A stretch of 64,000 nucleotides of DNA from an uncultured Allomuricauda sp. (GTDB lineage Bacteria > Bacteroidota > Bacteroidia > Flavobacteriales > Flavobacteriaceae). Positions 21,139-31,752 of the stretch are shown in pieces (within the stretch, counting starts at the first letter, position 1; each line of letters starts with the position of its first letter). The stretch spans positions 930,001-994,000 of the forward strand of contig NZ_CANLYK010000001.1 in the NCBI RefSeq assembly GCF_947495325.1, read 5' to 3'. The translations under genes were made by a program, and so were the position numbers. The notes beneath the pieces were generated by a model. It was given only the letters and a program-made list of their open reading frames with translations, did no database searches and had not been told where the DNA came from.

Positions 21139-23556
21139 ATGGACAAAAGAAAACTGACTTTTATTCCATTATTTCTGATATGCTTTTTTGTAAAAGCCCA
21201 AGAAATAAATGGAGAAATAGTCGATAGTAATGGACAAGGACTTGCCTTTGCCAATGTACTTTTACAAACCGCATCAGATTCCACACTAGTAAAAGGGGCA
21301 ATTACCAATGATACAGGAACATTTACATTTGAAAGCGTCGCTTCTGGAAATTACATCATAACTGCTAGTATGGTGGGCTTCTCAACAAAAACAACCGAGG
21401 CTTTTAGTTATCAACAGAATTCAACGTTTACCATTCCCACATTAACATTGACCGAGGGTGTTGAACTGGATGAGGTTGTGGTCCAGACCACAAAGCCCAT
21501 TTTTGTCCAGAAGATTGACCGAATGGTAATCAATGTTGAAAATAGTATTGTATCTGCCGGTAGCTCAGCTCTAGAAGTTTTAGAACGTTCCCCTGGAGTG
21601 ATCGTGGACAGACAGAATAGTGCCATATCCTTGGCAGGGAAAAACGGAGTTGTGGTAATGATTGATGGAAAAATAAGCTATATGCCGCAGGAAAGCATTG
21701 TTCAGTTGTTGGAAGGTATGAGCTCTGACAATATTCAAAGTATTGAACTGATTACTACTCCTCCAGCAAATTTTGATGCGGAAGGAAATGCCGGTTTTAT
21801 AAATATTGTGCTTAAAAAGAGAACAGATTTGGGTTTAAACGGCACCTATTCAGTTTCGGGAGGAATTGGAAACGGTGAAACCACCTCAGATAACATCAGC
21901 TTTAATTTTAGAAAAAACAAGATAAATCTTTTTGGCAACTATTCTTTCTTAATAGATACACAAGGGCAACAATTCGACTTCTCAAGAATTTTTACTAATG
22001 AACAAGACAATACGATTAATCTTGCAACAGTTTCCGACCGTGACCCAAGACAGCGTAATCATAATATACGGTTGGGACTGGATTATCAAGCCACAGACAA
22101 AACTGTCATAGGCATTCTGGTAGGAGCTTATGATAACAAATGGACAATGGATGCCGTGAACGATAGTAGAGAAACCGAAAACGGTGTTCCTTTTTCTTTT
22201 GTGCAACTTTTGAACACAGAACGAAACCAATGGCAACATTTTAATTCCAACGTCAATCTTAAGCATAATTTTAAGGACGATGAGTTCATAAGTGTGGATT
22301 TGGACTACCTGCACTATTACGATGAAAACCCTACGGATTACACCAATAGTTTTTTTGATGGGGACAACAATTTTCTTCGAGAAGAACTTACCCTCAGCGA
22401 TAAAACAACCCCTATTAACATTGCGGTAGGCAAGGCAGATTACAGCAACCAATTAAATGAGAATTTGAAATTGGAAACAGGTATTAAAGCAGTGATATCA
22501 GACTTTGAAAATGATGTATCTGTCGCAACTTTTGATGGACAAAACTTTATTGAAGACCCTACCTTGACCAATAAAAGTATCCTTAACGAGCATATTCTAG
22601 CAGCGTATACTTCTGTCGATTATAAACTGAATGAAAAAACAAGCATGAAACTTGGTCTTAGATATGAGCATACCGACTCTGAGCTGGATACGGAAACCGA
22701 AGGCCGAGTTGTGGACCGAAATTTCGGTAACTTTTTTCCGAGCATCTTTGTTTCCCACTCGGTAAGCGATACCTTAAGTTTTAATTTGTCCTATTCTAAA
22801 CGAATCACCCGACCAACGTTCAATAATTTGGCACCCTTTGTTATTTTTATTGACCCAACTACATTTTTATCAGGTAATTCGGCTTTACAACCAGCCACAT
22901 CGAACTCAGTTAAGTTCGATACCAATTATAAATCCATACTTCTTTCTTTTCAATATTCAGTTGAGGACCAACCCATATCTGGTTTTCAAGAACGTTTTGA
23001 TGAAGCTACAGGAAGATTGTTTTTTGAGGCTGCCAACAATGATCAAACCAAATTATTTACTATAACTTTAGGATTACCCATCAACTTTACCAATTGGTGG
23101 AAAATGCAAAACAATTTCATATTTATAAATACCAAGGTAAGCGCTTTACTTCAAGATTCTTCATTCAATTTTGAACAAAATACCTTCCGGGCAAACAGCT
23201 CTAATTCTTTTACTATAACAAAAACTTTTAGTTCAGAAATCAACGTAAACTATTTTGGCGCCAGTCTATTTGGAATAAGGACATTTGACCCTGTATTCGG
23301 TATGAACATAGGTTTTCAAAAAAAACTCGGGGACAAATGGGGAACGCTCAGATTTGCCGTAAACGATGTATTCGACTCTTTCGAATTTACAGGAAGAACC
23401 CAGGTACCTGAGCAAAATCTAAATACCGAAAACACCTTCGACTTCAGCAATCGTACTTTTCTTCTCACCTATTCCAGAAGTTTTGGAAATGACAAACTAA
23501 AATCCTCAAGACAACGAGGAACCGGTTCTGAAGATGAGCGCAGACGGGTGAATTAA
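21139..23556 (+). CDS. TonB-dependent receptor-like outer-membrane protein (OMP_b-brl_3 type)
   Basis: 805 residues. Signal peptide (LTFIPLFLICFFVKAQ), a carboxypeptidase-regulatory-like domain (residues about 22-105; INGEIVDSNGQGLAFANV), a plug domain (about 115-220; LEVLERSPGVIVDRQN, GVVVMIDGK, FDAEGNAGFINIVLKK) and a C-terminal barrel of about 580 residues ending in an aromatic strand (FLLTYSRSFG) before a short basic tail. It is of the class whose ligand is unknown; no SusD-like or lipoprotein partner adjoins it. Own transcription unit downstream of a terminator. Confidence 0.9.
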   Translation: MDKRKLTFIPLFLICFFVKAQEINGEIVDSNGQGLAFANVLLQTASDSTLVKGAITNDTGTFTFESVASGNYIITASMVGFSTKTTEAFSYQQNSTFTIPTLTLTEGVELDEVVVQTTKPIFVQKIDRMVINVENSIVSAGSSALEVLERSPGVIVDRQNSAISLAGKNGVVVMIDGKISYMPQESIVQLLEGMSSDNIQSIELITTPPANFDAEGNAGFINIVLKKRTDLGLNGTYSVSGGIGNGETTSDNISFNFRKNKINLFGNYSFLIDTQGQQFDFSRIFTNEQDNTINLATVSDRDPRQRNHNIRLGLDYQATDKTVIGILVGAYDNKWTMDAVNDSRETENGVPFSFVQLLNTERNQWQHFNSNVNLKHNFKDDEFISVDLDYLHYYDENPTDYTNSFFDGDNNFLREELTLSDKTTPINIAVGKADYSNQLNENLKLETGIKAVISDFENDVSVATFDGQNFIEDPTLTNKSILNEHILAAYTSVDYKLNEKTSMKLGLRYEHTDSELDTETEGRVVDRNFGNFFPSIFVSHSVSDTLSFNLSYSKRITRPTFNNLAPFVIFIDPTTFLSGNSALQPATSNSVKFDTNYKSILLSFQYSVEDQPISGFQERFDEATGRLFFEAANNDQTKLFTITLGLPINFTNWWKMQNNFIFINTKVSALLQDSSFNFEQNTFRANSSNSFTITKTFSSEINVNYFGASLFGIRTFDPVFGMNIGFQKKLGDKWGTLRFAVNDVFDSFEFTGRTQVPEQNLNTENTFDFSNRTFLLTYSRSFGNDKLKSSRQRGTGSEDERRRVN

Positions 23557-23568
23557 TTACATTCGTCC

Positions 23569-24009
23569 ATGGAAATTAAAAATGCAACCCTTTCAGATAT
23601 AGAACTTATTCTTCCGCTATTTGATGCATATAGAATGTTCTATGGACAATCATCGGACATAGAAGCTTGCAGGCTTTTCTTAAAAGAGCGCTTCTTAAAC
23701 AATGAGAATGTAGTTTTCTTAGCATTGGAAAATGACAAACTGGTTGGATTTACGCAGCTTTATAAAACATTTTCTTCTGTATCATTACAACCATTTTATG
23801 TTCTGAATGATTTGTTTGTTGTCCCTCAATTTCGAAAAAAAGGAGTGGGCGAAGCATTATTAAACCATGCCAAAGCATTTTGCAAAAAACAAGGATTCAA
23901 AGGGCTGGCACTTGAGACAGCAAAAGACAACCCTGCCCAAAAACTCTATGAGCGATTGGATTGGGAGAAAGATGAAGCATATTTTCACTACTTCTGGAAG
24001 AATTCCTAG
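23569..24009 (+). CDS. GNAT family N-acetyltransferase (146 aa)
   Basis: Complete acetyltransferase fold: IKNATLSDIELILPLFDAYR at the start, FYVLNDLFVVPQFRKKGVGEALLNHAKAFC with the acetyl-CoA loop RKKGVG, and LETAKDNPAQKLYERLDWEKD. It resembles the diamine/aminoglycoside-like small acetyltransferases, substrate not assignable. Follows the receptor stop by 12 bp and may be co-transcribed; 40 bp before trmD. Confidence 0.92.
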   Translation: MEIKNATLSDIELILPLFDAYRMFYGQSSDIEACRLFLKERFLNNENVVFLALENDKLVGFTQLYKTFSSVSLQPFYVLNDLFVVPQFRKKGVGEALLNHAKAFCKKQGFKGLALETAKDNPAQKLYERLDWEKDEAYFHYFWKNS

Positions 24010-24022
24010 ATAAATTAACCAT

Positions 24023-24030
24023 TATCTTTG
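24023..24030 (+). promoter_or_regulatory. -7 element for trmD
   Basis: TATCTTTG is an exact TAnnTTTG match 20 bases before the trmD ATG. No -33 match at the right distance, so confidence is moderate. Confidence 0.4.
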
Positions 24031-24049
24031 ACAACTTTCTATGTAAGCC

Positions 24050-24724
24050 ATGCGAATAGACATTATTACAGTTTTACCCGAATTATTAAAAAGCCCTTTT
24101 GAAGCCTCTATTTTAAAACGAGCTGTTGAGAAAAAATTGGTAGAGGTACATTTTCACAACCTCAGAAAATACTCAATCGGTAATTACAAACAAGTTGATG
24201 ACTATCAATTTGGTGGTGGAGCTGGAATGGTTTTAATGATAGAACCCATAGATAAGTGTATTTCTGAACTCAAAAAAGAAAGGGAATACGATGAAATCAT
24301 CTATATGACCCCAGATGGCAATACCCTGAACCAAGGAATTTCAAATGAAATTTCCCTAAAAAAAAACATTATTATACTTTGTGGGCATTACAAAGGAGTA
24401 GATCAAAGAGTACGAGACCTCTTTATAACAAGGGAAATATCAATCGGTGACTACGTACTTTCAGGAGGTGAATTGGCGGCAGCAGTTTTCTGTGATTCCA
24501 TTATAAGGCTCCTTCCAGGGGTTTTAAATGACGAAACATCGGCACTGACAGATACTTTTCAAGATAATCTATTGGCACCACCCGTATACACGAGACCCTC
24601 AGATTACAAAGGGCATAAAGTGCCAGAGGTTTTGTTAAGCGGGGACTTTCCAAAAATTGAAAAATGGCGTGAAGAACAAGCAATGGAGCGAACGCGTCAA
24701 AGAAGACCTGATTTACTGAAATAG
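24050..24724 (+). CDS. trmD: tRNA (guanine37-N1)-methyltransferase TrmD
   Basis: 224 residues. The SPOUT trefoil-knot signatures are visible: [54 protein letters not shown], and the C-terminal [18 protein letters not shown]. Methylates N1 of G37 beside the anticodon to prevent frameshifting. Grouping with rplS 450 bp downstream reflects the widespread trmD-rplS pairing, with a small membrane protein gene and a separate rplS promoter between. Confidence 0.98.
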   Translation: MRIDIITVLPELLKSPFEASILKRAVEKKLVEVHFHNLRKYSIGNYKQVDDYQFGGGAGMVLMIEPIDKCISELKKEREYDEIIYMTPDGNTLNQGISNEISLKKNIIILCGHYKGVDQRVRDLFITREISIGDYVLSGGELAAAVFCDSIIRLLPGVLNDETSALTDTFQDNLLAPPVYTRPSDYKGHKVPEVLLSGDFPKIEKWREEQAMERTRQRRPDLLK

Positions 24725-24726
24725 TT

Positions 24727-25041
24727 ATGGAATATTTAGAAAGTTACTTTGTTTTTGGCGGAATCTTAAAGATAATAGGACAACTTCTTTTTCTCATTGG
24801 TTGTATTGTGTTAGTACTAAAAAAGAAAAACAGGGGAACCATCTTAATGCTCATAGGGGCTATTTTATCTATTTTGTTTGCACTGGCGAGCTTTCTTTTG
24901 ACTTCTATTGCTGTCGGCAAGGGTACTACATTTCTTGCACGGGCTACAGTTATATTGAATTCCATTGGCCAATTTCCCCTTATTCTTGTTGGCATTGGGT
25001 TGCTGTTGTTTGGTACGAGCTATTCAAATAAAAAGCGTTAA
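24727..25041 (+). CDS. Small integral membrane protein (104 aa)
   Basis: Begins two bases after the trmD stop, so translationally coupled. Four hydrophobic stretches: GGILKIIGQLLFLIGCIVLVL, RGTILMLIGAILSILFALAS, a weaker segment near residue 65-80, and FPLILVGIGLLLFG, with basic residues in the loops and tail (SNKKR). No motif recognised. A real gene is likely because of its position and strongly membrane-like composition; function unknown. Confidence 0.65.
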   Translation: MEYLESYFVFGGILKIIGQLLFLIGCIVLVLKKKNRGTILMLIGAILSILFALASFLLTSIAVGKGTTFLARATVILNSIGQFPLILVGIGLLLFGTSYSNKKR

Positions 25042-25072
25042 TTGCTTTTCTATTTTTAAAAGTCAAAAACAC

Positions 25073-25103
25073 CTTGCTATTTATAAATATTGCATTATTT
25101 TTG
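25073..25103 (+). promoter_or_regulatory. Promoter of rplS
   Basis: CTTG (25073-25076), 19 bases, then TATTTTTG (25096-25103). The TTG core, spacing and -7 element all fit the Bacteroidota consensus. Transcription would begin near 25108, giving a leader of about 60 bases. Confidence 0.7.
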
Positions 25104-25113
25104 CAATCTCAAA

Positions 25114-25145
25114 ATTAACCTCTGACGAAACTCGTGTAAGTTAAT
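25114..25145 (+). promoter_or_regulatory. Structured rplS leader, possible L19 autoregulatory site
   Basis: Between the promoter and the ATG, arms attaac (25114-25119) and gttaat (25140-25145) enclose an inner hairpin acga/tcgt (25125-25135). I recall that a ribosomal leader named for L19 in Flavobacteria has been described; this element is in the right place and may be that motif. Match not verified. Confidence 0.45.
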
Positions 25146-25171
25146 CTTGGTAAACGTTTAAAAAAAATAAA

Positions 25172-25522
25172 ATGGAATCCCTTATAAAATTTGTTGAAGA
25201 CGAATTTGTTCCAAAAAAAGAATTTCCAAAATTCTCGTCAGGTGACACCATAACGGTCTATTATGAGATTAAGGAAGGTGAAAAAACACGTACACAGTTC
25301 TTTAAAGGAGTTGTTATCCAACGAAGAGGAACTGGTGCTACAGAGACTTTTACAATCAGAAAAATGTCTGGTACAGTTGGTGTAGAAAGAATTTTTCCAA
25401 TAAACATGCCAGCACTTCAAAGAGTAGAAGTCAACAAAAAAGGTAAAGTACGTAGATCAAGAATCTTCTACTTTAGAGGTCTTACAGGTAAAAAGGCCCG
25501 TATCAAAGAGATTAGGGGTTAA
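25172..25522 (+). CDS. rplS: 50S ribosomal protein L19
   Basis: 116 residues, standard length. PKFSSGDTITVYYEIKEG, FKGVVIQRRGTGATETFTIRK, GVERIFPINMPALQRVEV and KVRRSRIFYFRGLTGKKARIKE are family signatures. L19 sits at the 30S-50S interface. It has its own promoter and a leader able to fold, then its own terminator 25 bases past the stop. Confidence 0.99.
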   Translation: MESLIKFVEDEFVPKKEFPKFSSGDTITVYYEIKEGEKTRTQFFKGVVIQRRGTGATETFTIRKMSGTVGVERIFPINMPALQRVEVNKKGKVRRSRIFYFRGLTGKKARIKEIRG

Positions 25523-25546
25523 TTTACAATCACTACGCAAAATAAC

Positions 25547-25568
25547 AAAGCACCTCAACGGGTGCTTT
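25547..25568 (+). terminator. Terminator after rplS
   Basis: Perfect stem aaagcacc/ggtgcttt with loop tcaacg, then a T run. Ends the rplS transcript, which makes the second terminator at 26012 unexplained by rplS. Confidence 0.9.
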
Positions 25569-25630
25569 TTTTATGAACAATTGTTAATAACCATAGTTCA
25601 TATATTGTTGATTTTTAATCCCTTACAAAA

Positions 25631-25661
25631 TTTGGTTTTCCGCAACTTTCTCATACTTTAG
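25631..25661 (+). promoter_or_regulatory. Promoter of the candidate non-coding RNA
   Basis: TTTG (25631-25634), exactly 19 bases, then TACTTTAG (25654-25661), one base off TAnnTTTG. It points into a stretch without a credible protein gene. Confidence 0.6.
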
Positions 25662-25666
25662 TAAAA

Positions 25667-26055
25667 GAAATGGAAGGAGATTATATCAAGTTTCGGTTTC
25701 TATTTTGAAGTTGACGTTCTTTAAAACTGATGTTTCCCTTTTTAATTGGTAACACTACTAATCACAAAAGGAATTTCGAATTCTGGAAAGCTTCGGCCAA
25801 CCTCAAAGAGAAATAGTAAATTTTATGTGCGGACGGAAGAGCAATTTTCTGTTTTGATAAGATTTAGGAAACTATTGGACCACTTTGCACAAGTGTTGTT
25901 TAGTTGAAAAATTAGAAGCATAGTGTTGAGTAAACGTCAAAAGGGCAACGGATGCAATCAATGGTTGCGATTTTGTGGCAACGCAAAATGATATCTTTTA
26001 GCTCTTTTCAGAAAGCCATATCAATGTTCACACATAGATATGGCTTTTGTTATTT
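25667..26055 (+). ncRNA. Candidate structured non-coding RNA, about 390 nt
   Basis: The 628 bp between rplS and icd hold no supportable protein gene, yet have a promoter-like pair at 25631-25661 and a strong intrinsic terminator at 26012-26047. Inside, local folds are visible: a nested hairpin at 25734-25773 (outer ttcc-tttt/aaaaggaa, inner attggt/actaat), gaatt-tcg-aattc just after it, gcaac/gttgc near 25945-25970, and attttg/caaaat at 25970-25989. I looked for tmRNA, RNase P RNA and signal-recognition-particle RNA hallmarks and saw none. A 6S-type RNA or a family-specific RNA remains possible. The transcript ends are estimated. Confidence 0.5.
26012..26047 (+). terminator. Terminator between rplS and icd
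   Basis: Perfect 11-bp stem aaagccatatc/gatatggcttt with a 14-base loop, followed by tgttattt. The T-rich tail is on the plus side only, so it ends a plus-strand transcript that begins after the rplS terminator. Confidence 0.88.
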
Positions 26056-26118
26056 CAAACCCTATCCAAAATCACACTTTTTAGTAAAATCACCTAGTAT
26101 AGCAACAGTCATAAGTTG

Positions 26119-26126
26119 TATATTTG
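26119..26126 (+). promoter_or_regulatory. -7 element for the isocitrate dehydrogenase gene
   Basis: TATATTTG, exact TAnnTTTG, 24 bases before the ATG. The -33 region does not show TTTG. Confidence 0.5.
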
Positions 26127-26150
26127 CACCGCTCAAATAAAAACACCTAA

Positions 26151-28373
<2,223 letters not shown>

Positions 28374-28459
28374 TTATCTGCTATGGTAATTAACAAATTG
28401 TTAAACTATGTTATTTGAGCTAATGATTGCCTATTTTAGACTTTCGTACCCCAAATAGT

Positions 28460-29275
28460 ATGGTTTTAAAGAACAGTTTATATTTTACCTTTTTCTTTTT
28501 TCTATTTATCAGTTGTGAGGAGGCCATCGATTTAGACCTACCCACGTCAGAGACAAGACTTGTTATAGATGCCATCATAGGGTTCAATGAAAATAATGGC
28601 GACCCTATTATAAATGGTGAAGTAAAACTTACATTGACGGGGCCGTTCTTTCAAGATGAAATTTTTCCGGCAGAAAATGCCACAGTCACAATTATTGATG
28701 AGCAAAGTGGGCAATCATTTTCACTTGTGGAAAACGCTCCGGGTGTTTTTAGTGCAGGCTTTCCAGTTTTTGAACTCGATAGGGACTATACATTGTTGGT
28801 CAATTATAATGATGAAGTCTATACAGCCACACAGCAATTGCAAAAATCTCCTGTTATCGATATGGTTGAACAAGGGGACGGGTTTCTATTTGATGAAGAA
28901 GAAGAAACCGAAATCTTGATCTCCTTCACAGATATTCCCAACGAGATTAACCACTATTTGTTTTCGTTTGGTTTTGATAATTTTTTGGTGGTTGATGATG
29001 AGTTTTTTCAAGACGGTCAACTCACATTTTCGTATTTCTATGAAGAGGTTGAACCCGGTGATATCGTTGCTATAACCCTTCTTGGAATTGATAGCAACTT
29101 TGCAACCTACGCCAATTTGGCATTGGCACAATCCGGCGAAGATGGAGGTGGTCCTTTTGCAACCCCTCCTGCTACCCTAAGAGGCAATATTATAAATGAA
29201 ACAAATTCAACCAACATTCCCTTTGGATATTTCGCTTTAAGCGAATTTGACACCAAACTATTAATGATTCAATAA
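28460..29275 (+). CDS. DUF4249-type lipoprotein
   Basis: 271 residues. The ATG at 28460 gives a lipoprotein signal (YFTFFFFLFISCEE; Cys near residue 18); the longer frame before it adds 11 codons without a signal. The start CEEAIDLDLP, then an Ig-like beta domain with a NATVTIIDEQSGQSF strand, fits DUF4249, Bacteroidota outer-membrane lipoproteins encoded next to TonB receptors. Very acidic (DEEEETE). It precedes the receptor gene by 24 bp and is probably its surface or periplasmic partner. Confidence 0.8.
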   Translation: MVLKNSLYFTFFFFLFISCEEAIDLDLPTSETRLVIDAIIGFNENNGDPIINGEVKLTLTGPFFQDEIFPAENATVTIIDEQSGQSFSLVENAPGVFSAGFPVFELDRDYTLLVNYNDEVYTATQQLQKSPVIDMVEQGDGFLFDEEEETEILISFTDIPNEINHYLFSFGFDNFLVVDDEFFQDGQLTFSYFYEEVEPGDIVAITLLGIDSNFATYANLALAQSGEDGGGPFATPPATLRGNIINETNSTNIPFGYFALSEFDTKLLMIQ

Positions 29276-29299
29276 CTCGGGCTTATTCTTTTGTAACCT

Positions 29300-31729
29300 A
29301 TGGTATTAAACTATAATGAAATTAAAATACAGCCTAAGAAAATTTGCCTTCTTCTTTTAGTTTTGGTTTTAAATAGTTTTCAGGCTGAAGCACAACAAAA
29401 GTATACACTCAGCGGTACCATTTCAGAGGCCAGCAGTAATGAAACATTAATAGGGGTCAATGTGCTGTTTCCTAGCCTAAAAACAGGTGTTACCACCAAT
29501 GAATATGGATTTTATTCCATAACACTCCCCGAAGGCCAATATGAAATCATTGTAAGCTATTTAGGCTTTCAGGATGTTAGGGAAAGTATAGATTTAAGCA
29601 CAGACATCAAAAAAGATTTCAGCTTATTGGAAGAAGCTGAACAGCTCGAAGAGGTAGTCATTACAGATGATGTTGAGCGTTTGGATATACGAAAACCCCA
29701 AATGAGTATCAACACTTTGTCCGCTGGCACAATAAAACAGATTCCTGTGGTCCTTGGAGAATCGGATGTTATAAAGTCTTTATTGTTATTACCCGGTATC
29801 TCCAACGCGGGTGAGGCATCTTCCGGATTCAATGTTAGAGGAGGTGCCGTAGATCAGAATCTCATCTTATTGGATGAGGCTATTGTATTCAATTCATCGC
29901 ACCTTTTTGGTTTATTTTCTGTTTTCAATCCAGATGCCATTAAAGATGTAAAACTTTTTAAAGGTGGTATTCCAGCAAGATATGGCGGAAGGTTGTCCTC
30001 AGTACTGGAAATCTTTCAAAAGGAAGGAAATAGTAAAGAACTTAAAGTAAACGGTGGAATTGGGGCCATTTCAAGTAGGTTGCTCATAGAAGGGCCTATT
30101 GCTAAAGATAGATCTTCTTTTTTGGTTGGTGGCAGGGCATCTTATGCCCATCTTTTTTTACCCTTGTTCGATATAAATAATAAAGCCTATTTCTACGACC
30201 TAAATACGAAAATCAGTCACAAAATAAACGACAGGAACAATATTTACTTATCAGGTTATTTTGGGCGCGACTTATTCAGTATTAATGAAAGTTTTGTCAA
30301 TACCTATGGAAACGCGGTCGGTAATTTTAGGTGGAACCATTTGTTTTCTGATAAATTGTTTTCCAATCTGTCCGTAATCTATTCAGATTATTTCTATGGA
30401 TTAGTACTTGATTTTGTGGGTTTTGAATGGGATTCGGGAATTCAAAACTTTAACCTGAAATATGACCTTAAACATTACCTTAACGATAAGTTTCAGGTCA
30501 ATTATGGATTGAACAATATCTATTATGTCTTCAATCCTGGAAAAATAAAGCCTAACCGTGCAGACTCTGGCATTGTAGAAGATCAAATCACCAAAAAATA
30601 TGCTAACGAAACTGCAGCATATGTGGATATCGAACATAAAGTAAATGAAAGGCTAAGTTTAAATTATGGTCTTAGAGTGAGTCATTTTAACAGATTGGGA
30701 CAGGATGAATTTTTTGTTTACGAAAATGACAACCCGATATTCTTTGATCCTACTTTTCAAATTTACCGGGAAGGCAACCCTATTGATACTATTGACCCTG
30801 GAAGAGGAAGTAGTTTGGAGAAGTTTACCAATTTGGAACCTAGGGTCTCCCTTTCCTATAATTTTAATGCAAAGCGCTCTATAAAGGCCAGTTATACGCG
30901 ATTGGCGCAATACTTACACCTTCTTTCAAACACTAGCTCTCCTACTCCCTTGGACGTATGGACGCCTAGCGGACCGTTTGTAGAACCGCAATTGTTAGAT
31001 CAATACGCTGTTGGCTATTTTCAAGATATAAACGATGGTGAATTTTCTTTTGAAACCGAGTTGTTCTATAAAGACATTCAAAATAGAATAGATTACATAG
31101 ATGGAGCCGATCTAATTGCAAATGATGCCATTGAACAAGTTATCTTAAGTGGTGAAGCCAGAGCTTACGGATTGGAAGTATTGCTGCGGAAAAATGAAGG
31201 CCGATTTAAAGGTTGGCTATCCTATACCTTGTCCAAATCTGAACAACGCACTCCGGGAAGAACCGCTTCCCCAGCTAATGGAATATCAAGTTTAGAAACT
31301 GGAATTAATTTTGGAGAGTGGTACAATACGCCATATGACAAAACACATGACTTCTCATTATTTGGTAGTTATGATTTAAATGAGAAATGGAATTTCAACG
31401 CCAATTTTGTATTTCAAACGGGACAGCCTACAAACTATCCCATTGGTCAGTTTGAGTTTCAAGGCTTAACAATCCCCTATTATGGATTACGAAATGATGA
31501 ACGCCTTCCCGCCTATCACAGATTGGATATTTCAGCTACTTTAACCCCAAGAAAGAACCGCAGAAGGAAAGTACAATCAGAATGGGTGTTCAGCATCTAC
31601 AATGCATATAATCGGATGAATGCCGCTTCCATCAACTTTAGGGAAAACGAAGATAACGGAAGAAACGAAGCACTACGGACTTCTATTTTTGGAATTATAC
31701 CTTCAGTAACCTACAATTTCAAGTTTTAA
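29300..31729 (+). CDS. TonB-dependent receptor with carboxypeptidase-like N-terminal domain
   Basis: 809 residues. Signal peptide (KKICLLLLVLVLNSFQAEAQ), CarboxypepD_reg-like domain (YTLSGTISEASSNETLIGVNV), then the plug with VLGESDVIKSLLLLPGISNAGEASSGFNVRGGAVDQNLILLDEA spread over residues about 150-200, and the beta barrel, ending in the aromatic strand FGIIPSVTYNFKF. A plausible high-affinity importer working with TonB-ExbBD. The substrate is unknown; its operon partner is the upstream DUF4249 lipoprotein. No other transport gene flanks it. Confidence 0.93.
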   Translation: MVLNYNEIKIQPKKICLLLLVLVLNSFQAEAQQKYTLSGTISEASSNETLIGVNVLFPSLKTGVTTNEYGFYSITLPEGQYEIIVSYLGFQDVRESIDLSTDIKKDFSLLEEAEQLEEVVITDDVERLDIRKPQMSINTLSAGTIKQIPVVLGESDVIKSLLLLPGISNAGEASSGFNVRGGAVDQNLILLDEAIVFNSSHLFGLFSVFNPDAIKDVKLFKGGIPARYGGRLSSVLEIFQKEGNSKELKVNGGIGAISSRLLIEGPIAKDRSSFLVGGRASYAHLFLPLFDINNKAYFYDLNTKISHKINDRNNIYLSGYFGRDLFSINESFVNTYGNAVGNFRWNHLFSDKLFSNLSVIYSDYFYGLVLDFVGFEWDSGIQNFNLKYDLKHYLNDKFQVNYGLNNIYYVFNPGKIKPNRADSGIVEDQITKKYANETAAYVDIEHKVNERLSLNYGLRVSHFNRLGQDEFFVYENDNPIFFDPTFQIYREGNPIDTIDPGRGSSLEKFTNLEPRVSLSYNFNAKRSIKASYTRLAQYLHLLSNTSSPTPLDVWTPSGPFVEPQLLDQYAVGYFQDINDGEFSFETELFYKDIQNRIDYIDGADLIANDAIEQVILSGEARAYGLEVLLRKNEGRFKGWLSYTLSKSEQRTPGRTASPANGISSLETGINFGEWYNTPYDKTHDFSLFGSYDLNEKWNFNANFVFQTGQPTNYPIGQFEFQGLTIPYYGLRNDERLPAYHRLDISATLTPRKNRRRKVQSEWVFSIYNAYNRMNAASINFRENEDNGRNEALRTSIFGIIPSVTYNFKF

Positions 31730-31752
31730 TCAAAACACGATTCCAAACACCT

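Noticed and set aside
21982-22452. 156-codon frame opposite the first TonB-type receptor
   Set aside because: Antisense of a beta-barrel coding region; hydrophobic pattern reflects reversed strand codons only.
25761-25800. tRNA-like ttcgaat segment in the rplS-icd gap
   Set aside because: No acceptor stem, anticodon arm or CCA end could be assembled around it; it is better explained as part of a small gaatt-tcg-aattc hairpin.
25952-26140. 62-codon open frame in the same gap
   Set aside because: It runs through the terminator hairpin and past the icd -7 element, and its residues show no domain or signal.
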